Of a DNA stretch of 64,000 nt, positions 9,250 through 20,734 are shown one piece after another (positions within the stretch are counted from its first letter, which is position 1; every line of letters begins with the position of its first letter). The notes beneath the pieces are model-generated. The model searched no databases. It saw only the letters and a list, made by a program, of their open reading frames with translations, and had not been told where the DNA came from. Source of the DNA: Variovorax paradoxus (lineage in GTDB: Bacteria; Pseudomonadota; Gammaproteobacteria; Burkholderiales; Burkholderiaceae_C); NCBI RefSeq assembly GCF_022009635.1, contig NZ_CP091716.1:5787501-5851500 (forward strand), in the 5' to 3' direction. A program made the translations under genes and the position numbers.

Positions 9250-9756
9250 TCAGGGCGCTTCGGTACCCCGGTCGGGCGACGAGCCGCTGCGCACCACGCG
9301 CTGGTCGTCGTTCAGGGTGGCGGTGAAGACCATCGGCGAGCTCGGCGGCTGCACCCAGCGCCATTCCCATTCGGTCTCGCGCCTGAGTGCGTAGGGCGTG
9401 ACCTTGGCGGGCTTGCCGAGCATCTTGCGCAGGTCTTCCATCATCATGCCGGGCTGCACCCGGGCGAAGTTCTCGGGCGTCAGCACCTGGCGCAGCGCGC
9501 TCATCTTGCCGTCCGTGCCGATGGTGATCATGTAGTTCTTCTGGCCCTGCGGCTGGCGGTTGTATTCGAAGATGCGGCCGCGGTTCGGGCCGTCCCAGAT
9601 GTTCTCTGGCTCGCCGAAACGGGCGCGCACATCGGCCTCGGTGGAGACGCCTTCCTCGAGCTCGCTGATGTTCTTGGAGTCGCAGGCCGCGAGCCCCGCC
9701 ACGACCGCCAGCAACGCGGTTGCCATGCCGATCCGCCATCCTCGCCGATGCTTCAT
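9250..9756 (-). CDS. SmpA/OmlA (BamE-like) lipoprotein
   Basis: A 168-residue outer-membrane lipoprotein precursor. The signal peptide ends with Gly-Leu-Ala-Ala-Cys, giving a lipidated Cys25. The body contains two copies of the SmpA/OmlA-type repeat: Glu-Glu-Gly-Val-Ser-Thr-Glu-Ala-Asp-Val-Arg-Ala-Arg-Phe-Gly-Glu-Pro near residue 34 and Val-Gln-Pro-Gly-Met-Met-Met-Glu-Asp-Leu-Arg-Lys-Met-Leu-Gly-Lys-Pro near 100. Each is the 'G-ms-xxxVxxxlGxP' helix-turn seen in BamE and its paralogues. Because many betaproteobacteria encode separate BamE paralogues, I do not assign it as the BAM subunit itself. It is convergent with the SulP gene and divergent from the DUF3460 gene. Confidence 0.82.
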   Translation of the reverse strand: MKHRRGWRIGMATALLAVVAGLAACDSKNISELEEGVSTEADVRARFGEPENIWDGPNRGRIFEYNRQPQGQKNYMITIGTDGKMSALRQVLTPENFARVQPGMMMEDLRKMLGKPAKVTPYALRRETEWEWRWVQPPSSPMVFTATLNDDQRVVRSGSSPDRGTEAP

Positions 9757-9795
9757 GCCGTCCCCGGTAAAATTCACGCCATAAAGGTCCAGTCT

Positions 9796-10002
9796 ATGTC
9801 CATCTTCCGCCGCCCCCACTACTCTTCCGAGATCACGAACTTCATCGAGCAGATGAAGGAAAAGAAGCCAACGCTGGAAGCCGAACAGCGCGCCGGCCGC
9901 GCCCTGCTGTGGGACAAGCACCTCGACCGCAGCCTGCTCGAGGAATACAGCGAAGCCCGCGTGGCGCAGCAGCCCTACGTCTACCAGACCCAGCCCAAGT
10001 AA
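9796..10002 (+). CDS. DUF3460 family protein
   Basis: A 68-residue acidic-basic soluble protein matching DUF3460, found mainly in Burkholderiales. It starts Met-Ser-Ile-Phe-Arg-Arg-Pro-His-Tyr-Ser-Ser-Glu and continues with Phe-Leu/Ile-Glu-Gln-Met-Lys-Glu-Lys-Lys-Pro, a helical middle with Gly-Arg-Ala-Leu-Leu-Trp-Asp-Lys, and a Pro/Tyr-Val-Tyr-Gln C-terminal end. The function is unknown. It sits 78 bases upstream of scpA on the same strand, an order I associate with Burkholderiales genomes, which hints at co-transcription with the condensin kleisin gene. The 68-residue size is normal for the family. Confidence 0.88.
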   Translation: MSIFRRPHYSSEITNFIEQMKEKKPTLEAEQRAGRALLWDKHLDRSLLEEYSEARVAQQPYVYQTQPK

Positions 10003-10054
10003 TTCATCAGTGACGCCGAATTGGCATCCAACGCCCGTCCGCATTGCGCCGACA

Positions 10055-10071
10055 GCTATTGAAATGATAGC
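10055..10071 (+). repeat. Short palindrome GCTAT-N7-ATAGC
   Basis: Five-base arms at 10055-10059 and 10067-10071 flank a seven-base A/T-rich spacer, just ahead of scpA. Similar GCTAT...ATAGC palindromes recur between genes in Comamonadaceae, from memory. A related half-site (GCTATCAATT) lies at about 34047-34056, at the end of the EEP phosphatase gene. Function unknown; the arms are too short to act as a terminator. Confidence 0.4.
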
Positions 10072-10080
10072 GATCGACCA

Positions 10081-10917
10081 ATGAACGGAGACGAGGACAA
10101 CGGCACGCTCGTGGTCGGCATGCCCGACGTGATCGACCAGGTCGCGCTCGCGAGGCTCTATGGCGAGCCGCTGTTCGCGATGCCGAAGGACCTGTACATC
10201 CCGCCCGAGGCGTTGCAGGTGTTCCTCGAGGCCTTCGAAGGCCCGCTGGACTTGCTGCTCTACCTGATCCGCAAGCAGAACTTCAACATCCTCGACATCC
10301 CGATGGCGGGGCTCACGCGGCAGTACCTGAGCTACGTCGACGAGATCCGCCAGACCAACCTCGAACTCGCGGCCGAGTACCTGCTCATGGCCGCGATGCT
10401 GATCGAGATCAAGTCGCGCATGCTGCTGCCGCCCAAGAAGGTGGCCGACGGCGAGGAAGCCGAAGACCCGCGCGCCGAGCTCGTGCGCCGCCTGCTCGAA
10501 TACGAGCAGACCAAGCTGCAGGCCGCCGCCATCAGCGCCATGCCGACCTACGGCCGCGACTTCTGGAAGGGGCAGGTCTACATCGAGCAGTCGCTGAAGC
10601 CGCGCTTCCCCGACGTCGACGTGGCCGAGCTGCGCGACGCCTGGGCCGACATCATGAAGCGCGCCAAGCTCGTGCAGCACCACAAGATCTCGCGCGAGGA
10701 GCTCAACGTGCGCGAGCACATGAGCATCGTGCTGCGCCACCTGCAGGGGCAGCGCTTCGTGGAATTCGAGAAGCTGTTCGATGTGTCGCGCGGCACGCCG
10801 GTGCTGATCGTCACCTTCATCGCGATGCTCGAGCTCGCGAAGGAAACGCTGATCGACATCACGCAGGCCGAGGCTTTTGCTCCCATCTACGTCAGATTGG
10901 CCTATTCGCCAAGCTGA
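10081..10917 (+). CDS. scpA: Segregation and condensation protein A (kleisin)
   Basis: The kleisin subunit of the bacterial SMC-ScpAB condensin, which bridges SMC heads during chromosome compaction and segregation. The 278-residue protein shows the ScpA core: Glu-Ala-Phe-Glu-Gly-Pro-Leu-Asp-Leu-Leu-Leu-Tyr-Leu-Ile-Arg near residue 43, Asp-Ile-Pro-Met-Ala, then Ala-Ala-Glu-Tyr-Leu-Leu-Met-Ala-Ala-Met-Leu-Ile-Glu-Ile-Lys-Ser-Arg-Met-Leu-Leu-Pro, and the C-terminal winged helix with Phe-Ile-Ala-Met-Leu-Glu-Leu. The N-terminus extends about 40 residues beyond the minimal family length, a variable region. ScpB is not adjacent. The next gene, nadB, starts 21 bases later. Confidence 0.94.
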   Translation: MNGDEDNGTLVVGMPDVIDQVALARLYGEPLFAMPKDLYIPPEALQVFLEAFEGPLDLLLYLIRKQNFNILDIPMAGLTRQYLSYVDEIRQTNLELAAEYLLMAAMLIEIKSRMLLPPKKVADGEEAEDPRAELVRRLLEYEQTKLQAAAISAMPTYGRDFWKGQVYIEQSLKPRFPDVDVAELRDAWADIMKRAKLVQHHKISREELNVREHMSIVLRHLQGQRFVEFEKLFDVSRGTPVLIVTFIAMLELAKETLIDITQAEAFAPIYVRLAYSPS

Positions 10918-10938
10918 CCCAACCGGCTCCCCGACCCA

Positions 10939-12525
10939 GTGACTTCCGCCGTGCGCGACTTCGACGTCCTCATCGTCGGCAGCGGCCTGGCCGGCCTCTC
11001 GGCCGCGCTGCACCTGGCGCCCACGCACCGCGTGGCCGTGCTCACCAAGCGCGCGCTGAACGACGGCTCCAGCGCCTGGGCGCAGGGCGGCATCGCGGCG
11101 GTGCTGGCGGCGGGCGACAGCTTCGACGCGCACGTCGAAGACACGCTGGTGGCCGGTGCCGGCCTGTGCGATGCCGAGGCCACGCGCTTCGTGGTCGAGC
11201 ATGCGCCCGAGGCCATCGGCTGGCTGCGCGAGCTGGGCGTGCCCTTCTCTGAAGAAGACGGCGGCCTGCACCTGACGCGCGAAGGCGGCCACAGCCAGCG
11301 CCGCATCGTGCACGTGACCGACGCCACCGGCGCGGCGGTGCAGCAGGTGCTGATCGAGCGGGTGCGCCGCACGCCGAACATCACGCTGTTCGAGCACCAC
11401 ACGCTGGTCGACCTGATCACCGGCCGCAAGCTCGGGCTCGACGACCCGGCCTGCCTGGGCCTTTACGCGCTCGACGACCAGACCGACGAGGTGCTGGCCT
11501 TCCGCGCGCCGCACACCATCCTGGCGACGGGCGGCGCGGGCAAGGTCTACCTCTACACCACCAACCCCGACACGGCCACCGGCGACGGCATCGCCGCCGC
11601 CTGGCGCGCGGGCTGCCGGGTGTCGAACATGGAGTTCATCCAGTTCCACCCGACCTGCCTGTACCACCCGCATGCCAAGTCCTTCCTGATCAGTGAGGCG
11701 GTGCGCGGCGAAGGCGGGCTGCTCAAGCTGCCCGACGGCACGCGCTTCATGCCCAGGCACGACGAGCGCGCCGAGCTCGCCCCGCGCGACGTGGTGGCCC
11801 GCGCCATCGATTTCGAGATGAAGAAGCACGGCCTGGACTGCGTGTACCTCGACATCTCGCACCAGCCGGCCGCGTTCCTGAAAGAGCACTTTCCCAACAT
11901 CCTGGCGCGCTGCCTGGAGCTGGGCATCGACATCACGCGCGAGCCCATCCCCGTGGTGCCGGCCGCGCACTACACCTGCGGCGGCGTGCTCGGCGACCTG
12001 AGCGGGCGCACCGATGTGCCGGGCCTCTACGCCATCGGCGAAACTGCCTGCACGGGCCTGCATGGCGCCAACCGGCTGGCCAGCAACTCGCTGGTCGAGT
12101 GCATGGTGTTCGCGCGCGCCGCCGCCGGCGCCATCGCCGCGGCACCGGTGCGCGAACGCGCCGAGCTGCCCGCCTGGGACGACAGCCGCGTCACCGACGC
12201 CGACGAGGCCGTGGTCATCTCGCACAACTGGGACGAGTTGCGCCGCTTCATGTGGGACTACGTCGGCATCGTGCGCACCAACAAGCGCCTGGAGCGCGCG
12301 AGCCACCGCATCGCGCTGCTGCAGGCCGAGATCCACGAGTTCTACGCGAACTTCCACGTCACGCGCGATCTGCTCGAGCTGCGCAACCTGGTTCAGGTGG
12401 CCGAGCTGATCGTGCGCTCCGCGCAGGCCCGCCACGAGAGCCGTGGCCTGCATTTCAGCCGCGACTACCCTTCGCTCGCCGAGCACGCCGCACCCACGGT
12501 GCTGGTGCCGCCGGCCGACCGATAG
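10939..12525 (+). CDS. nadB: L-aspartate oxidase
   Basis: First enzyme of de novo NAD synthesis: an FAD flavoprotein oxidising L-aspartate to iminoaspartate, which NadA condenses with dihydroxyacetone phosphate. The 528-residue protein has the N-terminal FAD motif Gly-Ser-Gly-Leu-Ala-Gly, the Ser-Ser-Ala-Trp-Ala-Gln-Gly-Gly-Ile-Ala signature, Gly-Gly-Ala-Gly-Lys-Val-Tyr-Leu-Tyr-Thr-Thr-Asn-Pro near 197, the active-site His-Tyr-Thr-Cys-Gly-Gly-Val segment near 345, and the helical C-terminal domain typical of NadB rather than fumarate reductase. It uses a GTG start, fixed by the conserved N-terminus. Its partners nadA and nadC lie 3-5 kb downstream on the opposite strand. Confidence 0.96.
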   Translation: MTSAVRDFDVLIVGSGLAGLSAALHLAPTHRVAVLTKRALNDGSSAWAQGGIAAVLAAGDSFDAHVEDTLVAGAGLCDAEATRFVVEHAPEAIGWLRELGVPFSEEDGGLHLTREGGHSQRRIVHVTDATGAAVQQVLIERVRRTPNITLFEHHTLVDLITGRKLGLDDPACLGLYALDDQTDEVLAFRAPHTILATGGAGKVYLYTTNPDTATGDGIAAAWRAGCRVSNMEFIQFHPTCLYHPHAKSFLISEAVRGEGGLLKLPDGTRFMPRHDERAELAPRDVVARAIDFEMKKHGLDCVYLDISHQPAAFLKEHFPNILARCLELGIDITREPIPVVPAAHYTCGGVLGDLSGRTDVPGLYAIGETACTGLHGANRLASNSLVECMVFARAAAGAIAAAPVRERAELPAWDDSRVTDADEAVVISHNWDELRRFMWDYVGIVRTNKRLERASHRIALLQAEIHEFYANFHVTRDLLELRNLVQVAELIVRSAQARHESRGLHFSRDYPSLAEHAAPTVLVPPADR

Positions 12526-12594
12526 GCCCCACCCGCTTCGTTTTCTTCACTCAAGGATGCCCGGCCACCGACGCCCGCAGGGAGAAACCCAACC

Positions 12595-14985
<2,391 letters not shown>

Positions 14986-15025
14986 AGCGGACAGCCTCTT
15001 TTCCCCCAGAGTTTCTTTTTCGACG

Positions 15026-15388
15026 ATGCGCTTCACCATCAGCCAACGCTTTTTCTTCGACGCCGCCCACACGCTGAAGCGGGAGATCGAAGTGGAAGGC
15101 AGCCGCCGTATCCACGGCCACACGTACCACGCGGAGGTGTGGCTTGCCGGGGAGCGCGATCCGGTGACGGGAATGGTGATCGACCTGGGGTTGCTGCGTC
15201 GCCGGCTGGAGGATGTGCGCGAGCAGCTCGACCATCACCTGCTGGATGACGTGCCGGGGCTGCATCCGCCGACGCTGGAGAACCTTTGCGTGTTCATTGC
15301 GGATGCGTTGCCGGATTTGCGGGCGTCGCTGGCGCGGGTGAGGGTCTGGCGCGAGGCGTTGGGCGACAGCTGCACCGTGGACTTCTAG
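15026..15388 (+). CDS. queD: 6-carboxy-5,6,7,8-tetrahydropterin synthase
   Basis: Converts dihydroneopterin triphosphate, the FolE product, to 6-carboxytetrahydropterin for queuosine synthesis. The 120-residue protein begins with Phe-Phe-Phe-Asp-Ala-Ala-His, and the zinc-binding His ligands are completed by His-Gly-His-Thr-Tyr. A Pro-Thr-Leu-Glu-Asn-Leu segment with the conserved Pro-Thr-x-Glu-Asn follows. The C-terminal Arg-Val-Trp-Glu-like strand reads Val-Arg-Val-Trp-Arg-Glu-Ala. The ATG at 15026 puts the conserved strand at the N-terminus; upstream in-frame codons lie inside queE. Directly after the stop comes a large palindrome shared with the convergent nadA gene. Confidence 0.93.
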   Translation: MRFTISQRFFFDAAHTLKREIEVEGSRRIHGHTYHAEVWLAGERDPVTGMVIDLGLLRRRLEDVREQLDHHLLDDVPGLHPPTLENLCVFIADALPDLRASLARVRVWREALGDSCTVDF

Positions 15389-15393
15389 GTTTT

Positions 15394-15497
15394 TCTCCCT
15401 CCCCTCCCGGGGGAGGGCTGGGGTGGGGCAAGCGGCGCCACCACTGGGCACGCTCTGCCTGGCCCCAACCCAGCCTTCCCCCAGAGGGGGAAGGAGC
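15394..15497. repeat. Large GC-rich palindrome (REP-like) between queD and nadA
   Basis: An imperfect inverted repeat of about 100 bases fills the space between two convergent stop codons. The inner arms, GGGGGAGGGCTGGGGTGGGG at 15409-15428 and its near-complement at 15463-15482, agree at 18 of 20 positions. The outer pyrimidine-rich segment also pairs with GGGGGAAGGAG at 15486-15496. Sequences of this look are familiar from Comamonadaceae genomes as repetitive extragenic palindromes. It probably serves as a bidirectional terminator or roadblock for both genes. Confidence 0.7.
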
Positions 15498-15505
15498 AAT
15501 GCGGG

Positions 15506-16642
15506 TCAGGCGGCGCCGATGCCGGCTACCAGACTGCCAGGCGCCTGGCCGTTCTTCAGCCCGGCCGTGAACGCCAGCATCCGATCGATCGGCACCCGCG
15601 CCCGCAACCCCAGCGCCGGATCCACATGGATCTCGCCCGCGCCGGTTTCCAGCGCATTCGCCAGCTCCACCAACCCGTTCATAGCCATCCAGGGGCAATG
15701 CGCGCAGCTCTTGCAGGTGCCGCCGTTGCCCGCGGTAGGTGCCTCGATGAAAGTCTTGCCCGGATTCAGCGTACGCAGCTTGTGCAGCATGCCGCTGTCG
15801 GTGGCGACAATGAATTCGCTCGCGTCCATGCGCTGCGCCGCATTCAGGATGGCGGAGGTCGAACCCACCGCGTCCGCCAACGCGATCACGTCGGACGGCG
15901 ACTCGGGGTGCACCAGCACCTTGGCTTTCGGATGCTGCTTCATCAGCAATTCGAGTTCCAGCGCCTTGAACTCGTCGTGCACGATGCAGGCGCCGTTCCA
16001 GCTGACCATGTCGGCGCCGGTCTGGCGCTGGATGTAGTCGCCCAGGTGCCGGTCGGGGCCCCAGAGAATTTTTTGCCCCGCCGCGTGCAGCGCATTCACC
16101 ACGTCGAGGGCGCAGCTCGAGGTGACGAGCCAGTCGGCGCGCGCCTTCACGGCCGCGCTGGTGTTGGCGTAGACGACCACGGTGCGGTCGGGATGCTGGT
16201 CGCAGAAGGCACTGAACTGCTCGACCGGGCAGCCCAGGTCGAGCGAGCAGTTCGCGTCCAGGTCGGGCATCAGCACGCGCTTTTCGGGCGAGAGGATCTT
16301 CGAGGTCTCGCCCATGAAGCGCACGCCCGACACCACCAGCGTTTGCGCGGCATGGTCGCGGCCGAAGCGCGCCATTTCGAGCGAGTCGCTCACGATGCCG
16401 CCGGTTTCCTCGGCCAGGTCCTGCAGGTCGGGGTGCACGTAGAAGTGCGACACCATCACCGCCCCTCTTCCCCCGTCATGTTCGCGCAGCAGGCGGCGGA
16501 TGCGTTCCTTTAGCGCGATGCGTTCATGGGGCGAAGGCTCGGGCGGCACGCGGGCCCAGGCTTGGCGGGTGTCGCAGACGGAGCCGGCCTGCGATCCGGC
16601 GGGTTGTTCGTAGTCGACGTCGATGACGGAAGCGGTCGTCAT
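15506..16642 (-). CDS. nadA: Quinolinate synthase A
   Basis: Condenses iminoaspartate with dihydroxyacetone phosphate to quinolinate, using a 4Fe-4S cluster as Lewis acid. The 378-residue protein shows the three internally repeated segments of NadA: Val-Ser-His-Phe-Tyr-Val-His near residue 63, Asp-Leu-Asp-Ala-Asn-Cys-Ser-Leu near 126, Val-Thr-Ser-Ser-Cys-Ala near 172, His-Pro-Glu-Ser near 226, and the C-terminal [10 protein letters not shown]. The three cluster ligands are therefore accounted for. The N-terminal 45 residues are a variable extension. It is last in the minus-strand run after nadC, with an 11-base gap, so both follow-on enzymes to NadB are co-transcribed. Confidence 0.96.
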   Translation of the reverse strand: MTTASVIDVDYEQPAGSQAGSVCDTRQAWARVPPEPSPHERIALKERIRRLLREHDGGRGAVMVSHFYVHPDLQDLAEETGGIVSDSLEMARFGRDHAAQTLVVSGVRFMGETSKILSPEKRVLMPDLDANCSLDLGCPVEQFSAFCDQHPDRTVVVYANTSAAVKARADWLVTSSCALDVVNALHAAGQKILWGPDRHLGDYIQRQTGADMVSWNGACIVHDEFKALELELLMKQHPKAKVLVHPESPSDVIALADAVGSTSAILNAAQRMDASEFIVATDSGMLHKLRTLNPGKTFIEAPTAGNGGTCKSCAHCPWMAMNGLVELANALETGAGEIHVDPALGLRARVPIDRMLAFTAGLKNGQAPGSLVAGIGAA

Positions 16643-16653
16643 GGCAAGGCGGC

Positions 16654-17532
16654 TCAGTTGTCCTGGAAGCGCATCGAATAGTCGACGGCTTTCACGTCCT
16701 TGGTCAATGCGCCGACGGAAATACGGTCGACGCCGGTTTCGGCCAGCGCGCGCAGGCCGTCGAGCGTCACGCCGCCCGAGATTTCGAGCACGGCCTTGCG
16801 GTCGCCGCCCACGGCGTCGTTGATGCGCACGGCTTCGCGCAGCGTGGGCAGGTCCATGTTGTCGAGCAGCACCATGCGCGCGCCGGCTTCCAGCGCCTCG
16901 TGCAACTGGGCCAGCGTCTCGACCTCGACCTCGACGAAGGCTGCCTGCGACGCCACCGGCGCGACCGCACGCAAGGCCGCGGCCACGCCGCCGGCGGCGG
17001 CAATGTGGTTTTCCTTGATGAGCACGGCGTCGTACAGGCCGATGCGGTGGTTCAGGCCGCCGCCGGTGCGCACCGCGTACTTCTGCGCCAGGCGCAGGCC
17101 CGGAATGGTCTTGCGCGTGTCGACGATGCGCGCGCGCGTGCCGCGCACCGCATCGGCATAAAGGGCGGTCTTGGTGGCGACCGCGCTCAGCAGTTGCAGG
17201 AAGTTGAGCGAAGTGCGCTCGGCCGTGAGCAGCGCGCGGGCCGCGCCTTCGATCTCGAGCACGACCTGGTCGGCCGCGCAGCGCTCGCCTTCGGCGCAGC
17301 GCCACTCGATGCGCACTTCGGGGTCGAGCTGCCGCAGCGTGGCCTCGACCCAGGGGGCGCCGCACACCACGGCGGCTTCGCGTGCCAGCACGCGGGCGCG
17401 GGCACGGCGGGCGGGATCGACCAGCGACGCCGTCAGGTCGCCATCGGCAACGTCTTCTTGCAGCGCGCGTGCGGCATCGGCGCGGGCCAGCGCGGCCACG
17501 GCCGACGCTGAAAAATCAAAGCGAAGGCTCAT
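16654..17532 (-). CDS. nadC: Nicotinate-nucleotide pyrophosphorylase (quinolinate phosphoribosyltransferase)
   Basis: Decarboxylating transfer of quinolinate to phosphoribosyl pyrophosphate, giving nicotinate mononucleotide. The 292-residue protein contains Glu-Asp-Val-Ala-Asp-Gly-Asp-Leu-Thr at residue 26, [18 protein letters not shown] near 139, the substrate loop [24 protein letters not shown] and Leu-Leu-Asp-Asn-Met. Every catalytic element is intact. It lies 26 bases after gpsA and 11 before nadA on the same strand. Confidence 0.97.
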   Translation of the reverse strand: MSLRFDFSASAVAALARADAARALQEDVADGDLTASLVDPARRARARVLAREAAVVCGAPWVEATLRQLDPEVRIEWRCAEGERCAADQVVLEIEGAARALLTAERTSLNFLQLLSAVATKTALYADAVRGTRARIVDTRKTIPGLRLAQKYAVRTGGGLNHRIGLYDAVLIKENHIAAAGGVAAALRAVAPVASQAAFVEVEVETLAQLHEALEAGARMVLLDNMDLPTLREAVRINDAVGGDRKAVLEISGGVTLDGLRALAETGVDRISVGALTKDVKAVDYSMRFQDN

Positions 17533-17558
17533 GGCTCTTTCTGTCTCTTCAGTCTTTT

Positions 17559-18593
17559 TCAGGAGGATTGGCGGGGGGACGGCGCGGGCGCGACGGACTC
17601 GGGCACCGGGTCGCGGCCGGTCAGGGCGGCGACGGCGTCCTGCGGACCCATGCGGCCATCGAGCAGCGCGACCACGCCCTCGGAGATCGGCATTTCGATG
17701 CCGAGTCCGCGCGCGCGCTGCACCACGGTGCGGGCGCAGTACACGCCCTCGGCCACGTGGCCCAGCGAATCGACCGCCTGGGCCAGCGTGCGGCCCTGGG
17801 CCAGCAGCAGGCCGACCTTGCGGTTGCGCGACAGGTCGCCGGTGGAAGTCAGCACGAGGTCGCCCAGGCCGGAAAGGCCCATGAAGGTCTCGGCGCGGGC
17901 GCCGAGCGCGAGGCCCAGGCGCGTCATTTCGGCAAGGCCACGCGTGATGAGCGCGGCGCGGGCGTTGAGGCCGAGCGCCAGGCCGTCGCACAGGCCGGTG
18001 GCGATGGCCAGCACGTTCTTGACGGCACCGCCCACTTCCACGCCCACGATGTCCTCGTTGGCATAGACGCGCAGCGCCGGTCCGTGGAAAGCCTCGACGA
18101 GCGCGTCGCGCACGGCGGCATGGGGGCTGGCGGCTACCAGCGCGGTGGGGCGCCCTTCGGCGACTTCCTGCGCGAAGCTGGGGCCGCTGAGCACGCCCGC
18201 GGCCAGGTCGGGTGCGACCTGCGCCCGGATTTCGTGGGCGAACAGGCCGAAGGATGCGGGAGACGCGTCGAGCGCGGGCTCGACGCCCTTGCACAGCCAC
18301 GCCACCGGCGCGGTGGTGCCGCGCAGTGCAACGAGCTGTTCACGCAGGGCGGCCATGGGCGTGGCCACGATGACGAGGTCGGCGCCGGCCCGTGCCTGGC
18401 CGATGTCGCCCGCGCGCACGGCGAGCGAGGCCGGCAGTGCCAGACCTGGCAGGTAACGGGTGTTTTCGCGGGCCTTCGAAATGGCGTCGGCCTGGGCCGC
18501 GTCGCGGGCCCAGAGCGTGACCTCGTGGCGGCCCGCCGCATTGACGGCGACCGCCGTGCCCCAGGCACCGGCGCCATGAACGCAGATCTTCAT
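17559..18593 (-). CDS. gpsA: Glycerol-3-phosphate dehydrogenase [NAD(P)+]
   Basis: Reduces dihydroxyacetone phosphate to sn-glycerol 3-phosphate for phospholipid synthesis. The 344-residue protein begins [14 protein letters not shown], the Rossmann Gly-X-Gly-X2-Gly. It also has [28 protein letters not shown] with the catalytic Lys, and [11 protein letters not shown]. The last 20 residues form a variable Pro/Ser tail. Its place after secB matches the grxC-secB-gpsA order known in many proteobacteria. Confidence 0.97.
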   Translation of the reverse strand: MKICVHGAGAWGTAVAVNAAGRHEVTLWARDAAQADAISKARENTRYLPGLALPASLAVRAGDIGQARAGADLVIVATPMAALREQLVALRGTTAPVAWLCKGVEPALDASPASFGLFAHEIRAQVAPDLAAGVLSGPSFAQEVAEGRPTALVAASPHAAVRDALVEAFHGPALRVYANEDIVGVEVGGAVKNVLAIATGLCDGLALGLNARAALITRGLAEMTRLGLALGARAETFMGLSGLGDLVLTSTGDLSRNRKVGLLLAQGRTLAQAVDSLGHVAEGVYCARTVVQRARGLGIEMPISEGVVALLDGRMGPQDAVAALTGRDPVPESVAPAPSPRQSS

Positions 18594-18617
18594 CGGCGTT
18601 GGCGGCGTCGTGCCGGC

Positions 18618-19082
18618 TTACTGTGCGAGGGTGGGCGCGGCCTGGCCGGCGGCCTGTGCCTGCTGCTGCTCGTACATGGCCTGGAAGTTGATTTCAGCCA
18701 GGTGCACGGGCGGGAAGCCGCCGCGCTGGATCACGTCGGCCACGTTGCCGCGCAGGTACGGGTACACGATTTGCGGGCAGGCGATGCCGAGGATGGCGCC
18801 CATCTGCTCTTCGGGCAGGTGGCGGATCTCGAAGATGCCGGCTTGCTTGGCTTCGACCAGGAACACGGTCTTGTCCTGGATCTTGGTCTGCACGGTGGCC
18901 GACACGGTGATCTCGAAGATGCCTTCGGCCACGGGCTGTGCGTCCACGCCGAGCTGGATGTCGACGGTGGGCTGTTCCTGCTCCAGCAGGATCGCGGGCG
19001 AATTGGGTTGTTCGAGCGACAGGTCCTTGAGGTAGACGCGCTGGATCTGGAAGACGGGATCTTGGGCTTGCTGGTCGGCCAT
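18618..19082 (-). CDS. secB: Protein-export chaperone SecB
   Basis: Cytosolic tetrameric chaperone that holds preproteins unfolded and delivers them to SecA. The 154-residue sequence carries the family hallmarks: [14 protein letters not shown] near residue 11, the Pro-Asn-Ser-Pro segment, the [10 protein letters not shown] stretch near 107, and [11 protein letters not shown]. The ATG at 19082 is preferred to one eight codons upstream because the homologous region starts there. Between grxC and secB are 127 bases containing a small hairpin with arms GTCGC/GCGAC at 19179-19192. Confidence 0.96.
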   Translation of the reverse strand: MADQQAQDPVFQIQRVYLKDLSLEQPNSPAILLEQEQPTVDIQLGVDAQPVAEGIFEITVSATVQTKIQDKTVFLVEAKQAGIFEIRHLPEEQMGAILGIACPQIVYPYLRGNVADVIQRGGFPPVHLAEINFQAMYEQQQAQAAGQAAPTLAQ

Positions 19083-19209
19083 GGCTGAACTTTCGAGGAT
19101 CAAAACAATGCCCGCCGGGGAGAGGTTCCCGCAGCGGGCTGCAGATGAATAGGCGAACGATTATCGCCCGACGACCGGGTCGCTTTTGCGACGCCGGTTG
19201 CTTTCTGTT

Positions 19210-19479
19210 TCAGGCGCCCTGCAGCAGGGGCACGAGGCCGCCGCGGCTGTCGAGGGCCATGAGGTCGTCGCACCCGCCCACGTGGGTGTCGCCGATGAAG
19301 ATCTGCGGCACCGTGCGGCGCTGGGTGATTTCCATCATGGTGTTGCGAGCCTGGGGGTCGGTGTCGATGCGGATCTCTTCGATCTGCTCGACACCCTTGG
19401 ACTTGAGGATCTGTTTCGCACGCGTGCAGTAGGGGCAAACGGCGGTGGTGTACATCTTGACTGCTTGCATACGATTCAT
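19210..19479 (-). CDS. grxC: Glutaredoxin 3
   Basis: Small thiol-disulfide oxidoreductase that uses glutathione to reduce protein disulfides. The product has the Cys-Pro-Tyr-Cys active site, Thr-Val-Pro-Gln-Ile-Phe-Ile-Gly (cis-Pro loop that binds glutathione) and a C-terminal Gly-Gly-Cys-Asp-Asp-Leu. From the first ATG it is 89 residues. A second ATG three codons later (19470) gives the commoner 86-residue form, and I cannot separate them because neither has a strong ribosome site. It lies 11 bases after the rhodanese gene and upstream of secB, the conserved order for this export/redox operon. Confidence 0.93.
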   Translation of the reverse strand: MNRMQAVKMYTTAVCPYCTRAKQILKSKGVEQIEEIRIDTDPQARNTMMEITQRRTVPQIFIGDTHVGGCDDLMALDSRGGLVPLLQGA

Positions 19480-19490
19480 CTCGGGGAAAT

Positions 19491-19907
19491 TCAGGCCTTT
19501 TCAACCGGCAGGTTAGCCTCTTTCCAGGCTTTCAGCCCGCCGGCCACCGCTTGGGCCTGCTCGTAGCCGAGCTTCTTGGCCACGGCCACGGCGCGCTGGG
19601 CGCGGGCGCCGGTGGCACACACCAGCAGCAAGGGCACGGTCTTGTTCTTGACCGCGCCGGTCAGCTTTTCCTCGAGCTGGTTCAGGGGCACGTTCTTGGC
19701 GCCGATCATGTGGCCGGCGGCAAACTCCTCGGGCTCGCGCACGTCGACCAGCACGGCGCGTTCGCGGTTGATGAGCTGCACGGCGCCCTGCGCGGTGAGC
19801 GTTCCGCCGCCCGCCCCCCGCACCAGCGGCCAGGCCAGCATGGCACCCGAGCTGAGCGCGATCAGGATCAGCATCCAGTTCGCGGTGACGAATTCGATCA
19901 ATTTCAC
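19491..19907 (-). CDS. Membrane-anchored rhodanese-like protein
   Basis: A 138-residue protein with one N-terminal transmembrane helix (about residues 10-30) and a rhodanese domain from residue 38 on. Visible motifs are [22 protein letters not shown], and the active-site loop beginning with Cys-Ala-Thr-Gly-Ala-Arg, where Cys would carry the persulfide. This is the YibN-type protein normally found ahead of grxC and secB. Its sulfur acceptor is not known. It is the first gene of the minus-strand run rhodanese-grxC-secB-gpsA-nadC-nadA and divergent from gpmA, with 72 bases between the two starts. Confidence 0.9.
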   Translation of the reverse strand: MKLIEFVTANWMLILIALSSGAMLAWPLVRGAGGGTLTAQGAVQLINRERAVLVDVREPEEFAAGHMIGAKNVPLNQLEEKLTGAVKNKTVPLLLVCATGARAQRAVAVAKKLGYEQAQAVAGGLKAWKEANLPVEKA

Positions 19908-19916
19908 GGGGGTTCC

Positions 19917-19944
19917 TTGAATGGCAAACCGGGGATTTTAGAAT
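19917..19944 (+). promoter_or_regulatory. Candidate sigma-70 promoter for gpmA
   Basis: TTGAAT at 19917-19922 and TAGAAT at 19939-19944, separated by 16 bases, each match four or five positions of the sigma-70 consensus. The predicted transcription start is about 30 bases before the gpmA ATG. The -35 box sits just upstream of the start of the divergent rhodanese gene. Assigned by eye only. Confidence 0.45.
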
Positions 19945-19979
19945 GCGGGGTTTCGCAAGCGCAGCCAAAGGCCTCCCTC

Positions 19980-20723
19980 ATGCACAAACTGGTATTGATC
20001 CGTCACGGTGAATCGACCTGGAATCTTGAAAACCGCTTCACCGGATGGACGGACGTCGACCTCACCGACACCGGCGTGGAGCAGGCCAAGCAGGCCGGCC
20101 GGCTGCTCAAGGCCGAAGGCTACGACTTCGACGTCGCCTACACGAGCGTGCTCAAGCGCGCCACACGCACCCTGTGGCACACGCTCGACGAGCTCGACCG
20201 CACCTGGCTGCCGGTGGTGCATTCCTGGCGCCTCAACGAGCGCCACTACGGCGGCCTGCAGGGCCTGAACAAGGCCGAAACCGCCAAGAAATACGGCGAC
20301 GAGCAGGTGCTGGTCTGGCGCCGCAGCTACGGCACCCCGCCGCCGCCGCTGGAAGCCAACGACCCGCGCAGCGAGCGCTCCGACGTGCGCTACGCCAAGC
20401 TGTCGCCCGAGCAGATTCCCCTTACCGAGTGCCTGAAGGACACGGTCGCCCGCGTGCTGCCGTTCTGGAACGAATCGATGGCGCCGGCCATCCGCGCCGG
20501 GCGCCGGCTGGTGGTGGCCGCCCACGGCAACTCGATCCGCGCTCTCGTGAAGTACCTGGACGGCATCTCCGACGACGCGATCGTCGGGCTGAACATTCCG
20601 AACGGCATTCCGCTGGTCTACGAGCTCGACGACGACCTCAAGCCCCTTCGCAGTTACTACCTCGGCGATGCCGCCGCGGCCGAAAAGGCCGCCGCCGCGG
20701 TGGCCTCGCAGGGTAAAGGCTGA
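19980..20723 (+). CDS. gpmA: 2,3-bisphosphoglycerate-dependent phosphoglycerate mutase
   Basis: Interconverts 3- and 2-phosphoglycerate in glycolysis and gluconeogenesis through a phosphohistidine. The 247-residue protein has the Leu-Ile-Arg-His-Gly-Glu-Ser motif with catalytic His9, [27 protein letters not shown] with the proton-donor Glu, and Ala-Ala-His-Gly-Asn-Ser with the second catalytic His. The Ala-rich C-terminal tail is a short variable extension. It is followed after 100 bases by ctpA, with a hairpin in between that may partly end its transcript. Confidence 0.96.
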   Translation: MHKLVLIRHGESTWNLENRFTGWTDVDLTDTGVEQAKQAGRLLKAEGYDFDVAYTSVLKRATRTLWHTLDELDRTWLPVVHSWRLNERHYGGLQGLNKAETAKKYGDEQVLVWRRSYGTPPPPLEANDPRSERSDVRYAKLSPEQIPLTECLKDTVARVLPFWNESMAPAIRAGRRLVVAAHGNSIRALVKYLDGISDDAIVGLNIPNGIPLVYELDDDLKPLRSYYLGDAAAAEKAAAAVASQGKG

Positions 20724-20734
20724 AGAAACCCTCT

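Noticed and set aside
9250..12486. A 1078-codon minus-strand frame antisense to nadB, scpA and the DUF3460 gene
   Set aside because: Only the last 168 codons encode a real lipoprotein; the remainder mirrors conserved genes on the plus strand.
14986..15025. preQ1-type riboswitch ahead of queD, or another riboswitch ahead of panB
   Set aside because: The gaps are 40 and 69 bases with no aptamer-like folding; queE overlaps panC, leaving no leader.
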